DNA from: an uncultured Gammaproteobacteria bacterium
Lineage (GTDB): Bacteria; Pseudomonadota; Gammaproteobacteria; SZUA-229
Reading direction: 5' to 3'
Assembly: GCA_937998645.1 (NCBI GenBank)
Contig: CALLCZ010000171.1
Coordinates: forward strand, 1 to 32,851
DNA: 32,851 bases
Made by a program: the position numbers and the translations under genes
Notes under the pieces: model-generated
What the model was told of the DNA's origin: nothing
The model's input: only the letters and a program-made list of their open reading frames with translations
Database searches by the model: none
Part shown: positions 1 to 7,682 of the stretch, piece after piece
Numbering within the stretch: position 1 is the first letter of the stretch
Layout: the number at the start of each line of letters is the position of its first letter

Positions 1-14
1 TTCAGGATGCACCT

Positions 15-2033
15 TTGAGCAGTTCAAATTCCCCCAAGCTAAACCCCCAACAGGCCAAAGCCGTTTTCGGTATTGACGGTCCCATGCTGGTACTTGCCGG
101 GGCGGGCAGTGGCAAGACGCGTGTTATCACGGAAAAAATTACACACCTGATTGGTCCTTGCGGCATTGCTGCAAACCGCATCGCTGCCGTGACCTTTACC
201 AACAAGGCGGCGGCGGAAATGAAAACCCGGGTAAAGAAATTGCTCGGTGGCAAGAGTGCGCGCGGGCTGCGTGTTTCAACATTTCATCGCCTCGGCCTGG
301 GTATCCTGCAGCGCGAGTGCAAGCGCCTGGACTATCAACCCGGGTTTTCATTATTTGCCGGTGATGACTGTGTTGCCGTTCTTCAGGAACTGTTACGCAG
401 CCACGGTGATCGCGGTGTCGAGAAAGCAGAGCGCTTTCACTGGCAGATCTCCAGCTGGAAAAATGATGGCATCATGCCGGAACAGGCCATTACCCTGGCA
501 GAGGACGACATTCAGCTGCGCATGGCGCGTGTATACGGCAGCTATCAGCGACAGTTGCACGCGTATAACGCGTTTGATCTCGATGACCTGATATTGCAAA
601 CCGTACAGCTGTTCAGCAATCACGACGAGGTGTTGAGCAGCTGGCAGGACCGCATCCACTACCTGCTGGTCGATGAATACCAGGATACCAATTCCATGCA
701 GTACCAGCTGGTGAAAATGCTGGCTGCAAGACGAAAATGTCTCACCGCGGTGGGTGACGATGACCAGTCAGTGTATGCATGGCGCGGCGCGCGGCCGGAA
801 AACCTCGAGCAGCTGGCTAAAGACTTCACTGATCTCGACGTTATCAAGCTGGAACAGAACTACCGCTCGAGTGGCCGGATTTTGAAAGTGGCGAATGAAC
901 TGATCAGCCAGAACCCGCATGTATTTGAAAAACGCCTGTGGAGCGCATTGGGTTATGGCGATCCGATAAGAGTGATCCAGTGTAATTCGGCCGAAGATGA
1001 AGGCGAGCAGGTTGTTATACAGCTGCAGTCACACAAGCTCCAGCATCAGGGTCGTTATGGTGATTACGCAATTCTTTACCGCGGCAACTTCCAGGCGCGT
1101 GTGTTTGAAGGCTATTTGCGGCAGATGAATATTCCCTATGTAGTCAGCGGCGGTATTTCTTTCTTCGAGCGCAGTGAGATCAGGGACGTCATTTCCTATT
1201 TGCGCCTGCTGGCGAATCCGGATGATGATGCGGCTTTTCTTCGTATCATCAATACGCCACGCAGAAGCATAGGCCCTTCGACCCTGGAAAAACTCGGTGC
1301 CTACGCAGTAGAAAGAAAGATCAGCATGTTGAGCGCATGTACCGAGCTGGGTCTGCAGGAAAGGCTTTCTGCCAGGGCAAACACCAGCCTGCAAAAATTC
1401 AGCGACTGGCTGTTGCGTTTATCTGACAGGAGCGAATCAGAATCCCCTGAAAGTATCGTACGCCAGCTGCTTGATGACATCGGTTATGAAACCTGGTTGC
1501 TTGAACAGAGCAAGGACGTCGAGAGCGCTGAACGGCGCTGGAACAATGTAACGGATTTGCTCAACTGGCTGCAGAAGATGCAAAAAGATGACGAATCAGA
1601 AGGCATCACCGAAATCATTTCCAGGCTAACGCTGATGGATATCCTGCAACGCGATGATAACAAGCAGGACGCTGATGCCGTGCAGTTGATGACCCTGCAT
1701 GCCGCCAAGGGTCTGGAGTTTCCTCATGTCTACCTCGTGGGTTTCGAGGAAGGCCTGTTACCCCACCAGACCAGTATCGACGAGGACAGCATCGAGGAAG
1801 AGCGGCGGCTGGCCTATGTGGGTATTACGCGTGCCCAGCGCAGCCTGAATTTGACCATGGCTCGTACACGCAAGCGCTATGGTGAGCGCATGTTGTGTGA
1901 ACCCAGCCGCTTTCTTGAAGAACTGCCCGCTGATGATCTGGAATGGATCGGCGGCAGCAGGGGGTCAAAAGAGAAGTCCACACAGGAGAAAGGTCGCTCG
2001 CACCTGGATTCATTGAAACAGATGCTCGGTTGA
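15..2033 (+). CDS. rep: ATP-dependent DNA helicase Rep (SF1A, UvrD family)
   Basis: This is a 3'-5' DNA helicase that helps replication forks past protein roadblocks and restarts stalled forks. Seen in the sequence: the N-terminal LNPQQ Q-motif at about residues 9-13, Walker A AGAGSGKT at 28-35, the Walker B VDEYQDTN block near 218-225, GDDDQSVYAWRGARP near 247-261, QNYRSSGRI near 279-287, and the C-terminal LMTLHAAKGLEF and RRLAYVGITRAQ motifs. The length of 672 aa matches E. coli Rep, and wording such as NNPHVFEKRL-type and SHL.SLKQML-type ends favours Rep over UvrD or PcrA. The start is a TTG with an AGGA seven bases before it. The frame stays open to the window edge, so a start further upstream cannot be excluded. 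Nothing is visible upstream. A repeat follows the stop. Confidence 0.95.
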   Translation: MSSSNSPKLNPQQAKAVFGIDGPMLVLAGAGSGKTRVITEKITHLIGPCGIAANRIAAVTFTNKAAAEMKTRVKKLLGGKSARGLRVSTFHRLGLGILQRECKRLDYQPGFSLFAGDDCVAVLQELLRSHGDRGVEKAERFHWQISSWKNDGIMPEQAITLAEDDIQLRMARVYGSYQRQLHAYNAFDLDDLILQTVQLFSNHDEVLSSWQDRIHYLLVDEYQDTNSMQYQLVKMLAARRKCLTAVGDDDQSVYAWRGARPENLEQLAKDFTDLDVIKLEQNYRSSGRILKVANELISQNPHVFEKRLWSALGYGDPIRVIQCNSAEDEGEQVVIQLQSHKLQHQGRYGDYAILYRGNFQARVFEGYLRQMNIPYVVSGGISFFERSEIRDVISYLRLLANPDDDAAFLRIINTPRRSIGPSTLEKLGAYAVERKISMLSACTELGLQERLSARANTSLQKFSDWLLRLSDRSESESPESIVRQLLDDIGYETWLLEQSKDVESAERRWNNVTDLLNWLQKMQKDDESEGITEIISRLTLMDILQRDDNKQDADAVQLMTLHAAKGLEFPHVYLVGFEEGLLPHQTSIDEDSIEEERRLAYVGITRAQRSLNLTMARTRKRYGERMLCEPSRFLEELPADDLEWIGGSRGSKEKSTQEKGRSHLDSLKQMLG

Positions 2034-2068
2034 TTGTCACAGACATGCATAAACAAATATATATCACT

Positions 2069-2106
2069 TAACGCAAAGGCGCGAAGACGCAAAGGACGCA
2101 AAGAGA
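2069..2106 (+). repeat. CGCAAAG-rich repeat, single copy (half-element)
   Basis: The stretch is built from CGCAAAGG, GCGAAGA and CGCAAAG words and is the same family as the repeats near 7458, 22357, 24537 and 27441. Unlike those, no inverted partner is found before the next gene. The remaining 2107-2262 gap shows only an 8-bp inverted repeat (2126-2133 with 2167-2174) and no gene. Confidence 0.75.
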
Positions 2107-2262
2107 ACTTTATATATGTTTTGATAGCCGTTGGGTGCGCCACAGTACCGTAGGCCTGTCGAAGGGCAACGGCTGTCGCTTTATGCCCGTACATGTCACA
2201 CATGATGCCATCCGGCCCCTCTTTTTTGAGTTGAAAACTAGTCCCTGCCTGGCAAGGGGGAT

Positions 2263-2291
2263 TTGACATTAGAGTTTTCATATACAATAAT
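2263..2291 (+). promoter_or_regulatory. sigma70-type promoter for the iron permease gene
   Basis: A perfect TTGACA -35 at 2263-2268 is followed after exactly 17 bases by AATAAT at 2286-2291 (five of six matches to TATAAT). Transcription would begin near 2298, leaving a leader of about 23 bases before the ATG at 2321. No clear ribosome binding site is seen in that leader. Confidence 0.7.
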
Positions 2292-2304
2292 GCGAATCGT
2301 TATC
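2286..2304 (+). promoter_or_regulatory. Fur box (iron repressor operator)
   Basis: By eye 15 of 19 bases match the classical GATAATGATAATCATTATC Fur consensus, and the match overlaps the -10 of the promoter just described. Iron-loaded Fur bound here would block RNA polymerase. The downstream gene encodes an iron permease, which fits Fur repression when iron is plentiful. The assignment rests on consensus matching and context. Confidence 0.7.
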
Positions 2305-2320
2305 ATTCGTAGCATATGAC

Positions 2321-4258
2321 ATGTCTAAATTGAATCTCTCCAGACAGCTGGTTCTGATACCTGCTTTATTAGTGCTTTATTGGCCGCTGGCTTCACAGGC
2401 GGCAGCAAATGATCCTTCGCAGCGCCTGTTGCAGATGCTGGACTATGTCGGCGTTGACTATCCGCCAACGGTTGAAAATGGCGAGGTGGTTGACCCGGTT
2501 GAATATGCTGAAATGGAAGAGTTTTCCGGTGAGATTATCAACCTGCTGCGAAAAATGCCGGATCATGAAAACAAGCGCACCCTGCTTGCCGATGCGGCTC
2601 AAATCCGCAACGGCATCGTTCAACGCATTAATGGGGAAGAAATAAGACGTCTGACGCAAGCGTTGAAGGAAGCCCTGATATCAAACTACAGCGTTGTGGT
2701 GGGGCCCAGAAAAGCACCGGACATGACCGGTGTACAGGCGCTGTTTGAATCGAACTGTGCATCCTGCCATGGCATCATGGGATATGGTGACGGACCGCTG
2801 GCGAAGGGTATGGAACCACCACCGGGTAATTTTCATGATATGTCGCGCCAGTACACGCGCAGTATTTATGACCTGTACAACACCATTTCGCTGGGCGTCC
2901 CGGAAACACCGATGATTTCATTTGCACATCTGAGTGATGATCAGCGTTGGGCGCTGGCAATGATGATAAGCCGGTATTCAGTCACCGAGGAGCAGCTGGC
3001 AGAGGGAAAAAGCCTTTGGCAACAGGGTGCGCTGCGTACCTATTTCAAGGAGCTGCACGGCCTGACCGGTACATCCTACGCCATGGCTGAGGAATGGTCT
3101 CAAACCGCTGGCTACTCTCGCGAACAGGGCAGTGCTGTACTCGCTTATTTACGCAGCTACCCGGAGGAGCTGGAAATCAGCGATCATGCCGCACTTGATA
3201 CCAGCATCGCGATGCTTGCGACAAGCCTTGAACTGGCTCGAAAAGGCGACCGCAAGGGTGCTCACAGTGCCGCACTCTCGGCCTATCTCGATGGCTTTGA
3301 ACTGGTAGAGCCTTCACTGGTTGTCGTCGATAAACAGCTGAAGCTGGCCATCGAAAAAGACATGATCAGATTTCGAGAAGCTGCGAAAAAAGGTTCAGTC
3401 GAGCAGCTTGAAGAAATTCAGCACATGCTTGTGGTGTTATTAAACGAGGCCAAGGAGACCCTGAACACGACGGGTATGTCGAAGCAGGCTGCATTTTTTG
3501 GCGCTTTCATCATCCTGTTGCGTGAAGGTGTCGAGGCAATCCTCGTTCTGGCCGCCATCATGGCTGCCCTGATCAAGACAGGCCGGCGCGAAGCAATGAA
3601 ATATATCCATATCGGCTGGATCAGTGCCGTCGTTCTTGGAATTGCAACCTGGTGGGTGGCTGATAATCTTATTCAAATCAGCGGCGCCAGCCGAGAACTG
3701 ACTGAGGGTTTCGCTGCACTGTTTGCAGCGGCTATCCTGGTTTATGTGGGTTTCTGGCTGCACAACGCCAGTCATAGTCAGCGCTGGAAAAAGTTTGTAG
3801 AACACAAGGTTGATAATGCAATGGAAGCCGGCACTTTATGGGTGCTGGCAACGGTCGCATTTCTCGCCGTTTATCGAGAAATGTTTGAAACTGTTCTGTT
3901 TTACCAGGCAATGTGGGTACAAATCGAAGCCGGTTCTGAGCAATCATTTTTTACAGGAATTGCTGCCGCGCTCGCGCTGCTCGTCGTTATTTCCGTGCTG
4001 GTTTACAAGGCAGGGGTCAGGCTTCCTATAAGACAGTTCTTCCAGATAAATGCGATCCTGCTGTTTCTGCTGGCTGTTGTGTTTACCGGCCAGGGTATTT
4101 CTGCACTGCAGGAGGCGGGCATTGTCAGTTCCAGTTTGATGAATTTCCCGCGTATCGAGGTACTGGGTGTCTATCCGACTGCGCAGGGCCTGGGACTTCA
4201 GCTTGTTGTGCTGATACTTGGAGTCGGCCTGTTGATGTATCAAAAGAAAGCAAATTAG
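2321..4258 (+). CDS. Cytochrome c / FTR1-family iron permease fusion
   Basis: The protein has a signal peptide (residues 1 to about 28), a helical periplasmic part, one c-type haem site CASCH at 146-150, and a C-terminal FTR1 permease domain from about 385. FTR1 proteins carry ferric iron through the inner membrane and are usually coupled to ferrous iron oxidation. Both REXXE iron-handling motifs are present: REGVE at 401-405 and REMFE at 519-523. About seven membrane segments follow residue 385. The fused cytochrome probably takes part in the electron transfer linked to iron oxidation, replacing a separate oxidase; that is inference from the family. Cytochrome c/FTR1 fusions of this size are known in Proteobacteria. 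A Fur-box promoter lies directly upstream. The gene appears to be transcribed alone, with no partner of the FetM/EfeO/EfeB type next to it. Confidence 0.9.
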   Translation: MSKLNLSRQLVLIPALLVLYWPLASQAAANDPSQRLLQMLDYVGVDYPPTVENGEVVDPVEYAEMEEFSGEIINLLRKMPDHENKRTLLADAAQIRNGIVQRINGEEIRRLTQALKEALISNYSVVVGPRKAPDMTGVQALFESNCASCHGIMGYGDGPLAKGMEPPPGNFHDMSRQYTRSIYDLYNTISLGVPETPMISFAHLSDDQRWALAMMISRYSVTEEQLAEGKSLWQQGALRTYFKELHGLTGTSYAMAEEWSQTAGYSREQGSAVLAYLRSYPEELEISDHAALDTSIAMLATSLELARKGDRKGAHSAALSAYLDGFELVEPSLVVVDKQLKLAIEKDMIRFREAAKKGSVEQLEEIQHMLVVLLNEAKETLNTTGMSKQAAFFGAFIILLREGVEAILVLAAIMAALIKTGRREAMKYIHIGWISAVVLGIATWWVADNLIQISGASRELTEGFAALFAAAILVYVGFWLHNASHSQRWKKFVEHKVDNAMEAGTLWVLATVAFLAVYREMFETVLFYQAMWVQIEAGSEQSFFTGIAAALALLVVISVLVYKAGVRLPIRQFFQINAILLFLLAVVFTGQGISALQEAGIVSSSLMNFPRIEVLGVYPTAQGLGLQLVVLILGVGLLMYQKKAN

Positions 4259-4397
4259 GTTTTCGGGTTTTCACTAGACCTGGTGGATCGATACGATACA
4301 ACTTTACCGCAGAGACATGGAGGTTCTTGTTGTTTTTGTAGATACAAGGAGCGGCTTTCGTTGTGAACTTCAATTGATCGTATTTTCCATCATTTGA

Positions 4398-4831
4398 TTT
4401 CGCCTTGAAGGCGAGTTACTTTTCTGTCAACAGCGACAGAAAAGTAACCAAAAGAACGCCGCCCCGAAACGTTTGCCCTTCGGGTCCCCGAGGCATTCGC
4501 CTTTGCCTACGGGCCGTCCTGACTCGCCGTCCAGGCTCGACAGGACTAAATCAGGCGTCCTGCCTGATTTTCCCTACCAAAGCCGAATGCCTCGGCAAAC
4601 TTCACGGGGAGACTGTCCCTCCCGTCAAGCTCGCCGAAGACAGCTTCACTGGTAGGGTCGATTTGCCATGGACGGCAAATCGAGTCTTGTCGAGCAGGGA
4701 TGCGAGTCAAGACGACCCGTTGGCAGGGAAGATGGCTGAGGGTATGCGAAGCACGAGCGCCCGGGATGCCTTTTCTTTTGGTTACTTTTCTTTGGGCATG
4801 CAAAGAAAAGTAACTCGCCAGCAAGGCGAAA
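4398..4831. mobile_element. Non-coding element with long inverted ends and nested palindromes
   Basis: The two ends (4398-4460 and 4766-4831) are inverted copies, and each holds its own perfect 14-bp hairpin: 4415-4428 with 4435-4448, and 4781-4794 with 4801-4814. Internal stems are also perfect: 4488-4499 with 4584-4595, 4548-4556 with 4562-4570, and 4659-4667 with 4674-4682. Because of this symmetry both strands can be read as look-alike peptides sharing ASYFS and RKVTKR, which marks the open frames here as spurious. From memory, sequences like this recur in intergenic regions of many gammaproteobacteria. I see no transposase, so if it moves it must be helped in trans. It fills most of the 757-base gap between the iron permease and mdh. 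Confidence 0.7.
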
Positions 4832-4867
4832 CCAGATGCTGGTAAATATGATTACTGATATTCTCGA

Positions 4868-4887
4868 CTAAAGCCACTCCTACGATA
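4868..4887. repeat. Degenerate half of the TAAAGCC...CTCCTACG hairpin repeat
   Basis: The stretch resembles one arm of the perfect hairpin at 22408-22466 but has no matching second arm nearby. The rest of 4832-5015 holds no gene and only a possible weak -10 (TAGAAT near 4982) ahead of mdh. Confidence 0.45.
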
Positions 4888-5015
4888 ACCATGCTCCATC
4901 TGTGGTAAAAAAACACAAGCAAACCAGAAGCCCTAAATGATATTCTTCTCTCAAACCATTCGCGTTAAACTGATATCAACCTAGAATAATCAAATAACCA
5001 CCGGGAGCATAGCCA

Positions 5016-5954
5016 ATGAACAAGATCACCATCGTCGGTGCAGGTCGTGTCGGAGAGTCCACCGCCCAGTTCATCGCAGAAAAAGACATGTGCCGCGAGA
5101 TTGCTTTACTCGATATAAACAAGGGTGCGGCTGAAGGTGCCGCGCTTGATATCCAGGAAGTAGCCCCGTTATTTAAATACGATACCCGCCTGCACGGCGG
5201 CAGCGATGGATCGCTGATGGCCGATTCCGATCTGGTTATCGTTACTGCCGGACTGCCGCGCAAACCGGGCATGACACGTGAAGATCTATTGAGCAGTAAC
5301 ATCAATATCATAGATGGCATCCTGGATGATGCAATGAAATATGCGCCGAACACCCTGTTACTGTTTGTGACCAACCCGGTAGATGTTGTTACCTATCACG
5401 CCTGGAAAAGAACAGGCTGGCCGCGAAACCGGGTATTTGGACAGGCCGGCGTACTGGACTCGAGCCGCATGGCCAGTTTTATTGCGATGGAAACCGGCTA
5501 TTCAACTCTCGATATAAACACCATGGTTTTAGGCGGCCACGGTGACACCATGGTTCCGATGCACCGCTACACCACCATTGCAGGTATTCCGATTTCCAAC
5601 TTTCTTACCAAAGACAAGCTTGACGAGATTGTCGAGCGCACACGTCACGGCGGCGCAGAAATCCTGGCCCTGCGCCAGAACAGCAGTGCTTTCGATGCGC
5701 CTGCGGCCTCTGTTGCTGAAATGGTGGATGCCATTGTAAATGATCGGAAACGCATACTACCCACTGTCAGTGTTCTCGAAGGTGAATACGGCCACGAAGA
5801 TATTGCTATAGGCGTGCCTGCCGTACTTGGCAAAGAAGGCATGGAGCAAATTATATTGCTGGACATGAACGACGAGGAAACAACTATGTTCCACAATTCT
5901 GCAACCATCGTTCAAACACAAATCGATTTGCTGAATAACATAAAAAGTCTGTAA
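5016..5954 (+). CDS. mdh: Malate dehydrogenase (LDH-like, MDH type)
   Basis: It oxidises L-malate to oxaloacetate with NAD in the TCA cycle, in the cytoplasm. The Rossmann glycine motif GAGRVG lies at residues 8-13 and the acidic NAD-ribose residue at about D33. The substrate loop has R82 and R88 (PRKPGMTR). An arginine at 82 is the malate-specific choice where lactate dehydrogenases have glutamine. The catalytic pair is D148 with H175 (GGHGDTMVP), with R151 nearby. At 312 aa it is full length for the short LDH-like MDH class. A GGGAG ribosome site precedes the ATG by nine bases. Five bases separate it from the secreted HbpS/GlcG-like gene, so the two are probably co-transcribed, an unusual companion for a TCA enzyme. 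Confidence 0.93.
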   Translation: MNKITIVGAGRVGESTAQFIAEKDMCREIALLDINKGAAEGAALDIQEVAPLFKYDTRLHGGSDGSLMADSDLVIVTAGLPRKPGMTREDLLSSNINIIDGILDDAMKYAPNTLLLFVTNPVDVVTYHAWKRTGWPRNRVFGQAGVLDSSRMASFIAMETGYSTLDINTMVLGGHGDTMVPMHRYTTIAGIPISNFLTKDKLDEIVERTRHGGAEILALRQNSSAFDAPAASVAEMVDAIVNDRKRILPTVSVLEGEYGHEDIAIGVPAVLGKEGMEQIILLDMNDEETTMFHNSATIVQTQIDLLNNIKSL

Positions 5955-5959
5955 GCACT

Positions 5960-6457
5960 ATGATCCGGAAACTGACTATCCTCCTGTTGAGCATGGCTAT
6001 GACCATGATCAATACCGCCGCCGCAAACGATGCATTCAGCATCAAGAACATCGGCCTTGATCTGGCAAATGACCTGGCCACCGAAGCCGTTAATGAATGC
6101 CGTAAAAAAGGCTACCAGGTCAGTGCAGTAGTGGTTGATCGAAATGGTTTATTACGCGTAGCCATGCGTGATGACCTGGCGCCCCGCTTCACCTTGCAGA
6201 TATCAGAAGAAAAGGCCAATCTTGCGGTTATGGCCGGAACCAGTTCAGCTGATTTTCGCAGCAGAAGAGATGATATAAGAGCGGAAATGAACCACCTTGA
6301 TGGTATTATCGTAATGGAGGGTGCACTGGAGATTATTGCCGGTGGTGCACGTCTCGGCGCAATAGGCGTATCCGGCGCCCCCGGTGGTGATATCGATCAG
6401 GCCTGTGCACAAAAAGCACTGGATAAATATGCAGATCGACTTGAATTCATTGAATGA
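5960..6457 (+). CDS. Secreted HbpS/GlcG-family (DUF336) protein, possible haem binder
   Basis: A signal peptide (residues 1-22, ending TAAA) leads into a single HbpS/GlcG domain. The family signature is visible: VVVDRNGLLRVAMRDD, an ISEEKANLAV helix, then a GGARLGAIGVSGAPGGDIDQACAQ block near the C-terminus. In Streptomyces HbpS binds haem outside the cell and signals oxidative or iron stress; GlcG has an undefined role with glycolate oxidase. The signal peptide argues for a periplasmic role. It sits between mdh and a ferritin-like gene, so haem or iron handling is a reasonable inference, but no ligand can be read from the sequence. Confidence 0.82.
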   Translation: MIRKLTILLLSMAMTMINTAAANDAFSIKNIGLDLANDLATEAVNECRKKGYQVSAVVVDRNGLLRVAMRDDLAPRFTLQISEEKANLAVMAGTSSADFRSRRDDIRAEMNHLDGIIVMEGALEIIAGGARLGAIGVSGAPGGDIDQACAQKALDKYADRLEFIE

Positions 6458-6483
6458 CCTACTGGCGATAGAGGAGTACAAAC

Positions 6484-6771
6484 ATGGCAAATGAAGGTTA
6501 CCATGAGCCAATAAATGAGTTATCCGACGAAACACGCGACATGCATCGTGCGATTACTTCACTGATGGAAGAACTTGAAGCGGTTGACTGGTACAACCAG
6601 CGAGTTGATGCCTGCAAGGACAAGGAACTCAAAGCTATCCTCGCACATAACCGTGATGAAGAGAAAGAGCATGCCGCAATGGTTCTCGAATGGATACGTA
6701 GAAAAGATCCCAGCTTTGACAAGGAATTAAAAGACTACCTGTTCACTGACAAACCTATTGCACACGATTAG
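6484..6771 (+). CDS. Encapsulated-ferritin-type (EncFtn) ferroxidase without a cargo peptide
   Basis: The two-helix protein closely resembles Rhodospirillum rubrum EncFtn as I remember it, notably the EELEAVDWY and ILAHNRDEEKEHAAM segments. Numbered here, the ferroxidase ligands are E30, E60 and H63, with W36 and Y37 beside them and entry-site acids E29 and E32. EncFtn forms a decameric ring that oxidises ferrous iron and normally sits inside an encapsulin shell that stores the mineral. Known members carry a C-terminal targeting peptide of the SLxIGSLKG type. This protein ends at residue 95, right after the fold, and none of the following DNA looks like a tail or an encapsulin gene. A GAGGAG ribosome site lies eight bases before the ATG. 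It is 26 bases after the HbpS-like gene and probably shares its transcript. Confidence 0.88.
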   Translation: MANEGYHEPINELSDETRDMHRAITSLMEELEAVDWYNQRVDACKDKELKAILAHNRDEEKEHAAMVLEWIRRKDPSFDKELKDYLFTDKPIAHD

Positions 6772-6912
6772 AAGGCGTAACCATCAGGCCTGCACATATT
6801 TCTCTGATTGCATCTGAGTTCAAACTCGACAGCACAAGGCCGGCATGGACATAGACAGTAGTAAATATCGCCTTGAAATCCTGACTATAGCCGATTAACC
6901 CTGTTCAGAAAC

Positions 6913-7422
6913 ATGGGCACTGTTACCGGCTTCCCACCCATTGCGGATAACAATGCAATCATTCTTATCCTGGGCTCAATGCCCAGCATAAAATCACTCG
7001 AATATCAGCAATATTATGCACATCCACGCAACAGCTTCTGGTTCATCATAACAAAGCTGCTTTCCAGCGATACAGAGCTGGAATATGAACAGAAAAAAGC
7101 GCTGTTATTACACAACAAGATCGCGTTATGGGACGTACTGAACACCTGCCAACGCAAAGGCAGCCTTGACTCATCAATAAACAATGAAACCATCGTGGTC
7201 AATGATTTCAATAAATTCTTTACTGAACATCCATTAATCAGGGCTGTTTTCTTCAATGGATCGCGTGCGCAGCAGGAATACAACAGGCACGTACTCCCCG
7301 TGCTCATTGAGGAGTTTGCGGCAATCTCGTATCAACGCCTGCCTTCGACCAGCCCCGCGATGGCAAGCCTGAGTCGTGAACAGAAACTGCAGCAATGGGA
7401 AACCATTCTGCAGTACCTGTAA
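6913..7422 (+). CDS. Hypoxanthine/uracil-DNA glycosylase, UDG family 6 (HDG)
   Basis: It is predicted to remove deaminated bases (hypoxanthine, possibly uracil) from DNA as the first step of base excision repair. The N-terminal glycosylase loop LGSMPSIKSL (20-29) leads into YYAHPRNSFW, with N40 in the place of the catalytic asparagine of family 6 enzymes. The second motif LPSTSPA is at 143-149. The length of 169 aa is usual. The ATG has no strong ribosome site. It stands alone, 141 bases after the ferritin gene. The Mug/family 2 alternative is less likely because the motif pair is that of DNA-deoxyinosine glycosylases. Confidence 0.85.
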   Translation: MGTVTGFPPIADNNAIILILGSMPSIKSLEYQQYYAHPRNSFWFIITKLLSSDTELEYEQKKALLLHNKIALWDVLNTCQRKGSLDSSINNETIVVNDFNKFFTEHPLIRAVFFNGSRAQQEYNRHVLPVLIEEFAAISYQRLPSTSPAMASLSREQKLQQWETILQYL

Positions 7423-7457
7423 TTGGATATAAACAGTCTTTAAAGAGAACATATTCA

Positions 7458-7647
7458 CCACAGAGGCGCGATGACGCAGAGAAAAATATATTATCAGTGG
7501 CTGCACTGTGATGGAGCAGGATGTGCATTTATCTGTCTAGGATGTAATTCATTCGCGCTGCTTACATAATTTTCCACAAACAATGCAATGGCCGCGACCG
7601 GGTTTAATATATAAAAACCCTCTGCGTCTCCGCGCCTCTGCGGTAAA
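7458..7647. repeat. CGCAGAG/CGCAAAG inverted-pair element between convergent genes
   Basis: A forward copy (7458-7485, CAGAGGCGCGATGACGCAGAG) and an inverted copy (7621-7647, CTCTGCGTCTCCGCGCCTCTGCG type) flank about 135 bases of AT-rich filler. The unit lies between the convergent glycosylase and lipoprotein genes. There is no coding capacity worth reporting inside. Confidence 0.75.
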
Positions 7648-7682
7648 TCAACGCCTGCATCCTGAATTAAAACTGTTGCTGT

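Noticed and set aside
4405-4845. Open frame of 146 codons on the plus strand and 92 codons on the minus strand (4546-4824)
   Set aside because: Both are by-products of the palindromic element: the two strands give look-alike peptides, composition is rich in R, S, T and P, and no ribosome site is seen.
6772-6912. Gap after the ferritin-like gene checked for a frameshifted cargo peptide or encapsulin start
   Set aside because: No reading frame shows a GSLK-type peptide or a ribosome site with an encapsulin-like beginning, though 140 bases are little to judge by.
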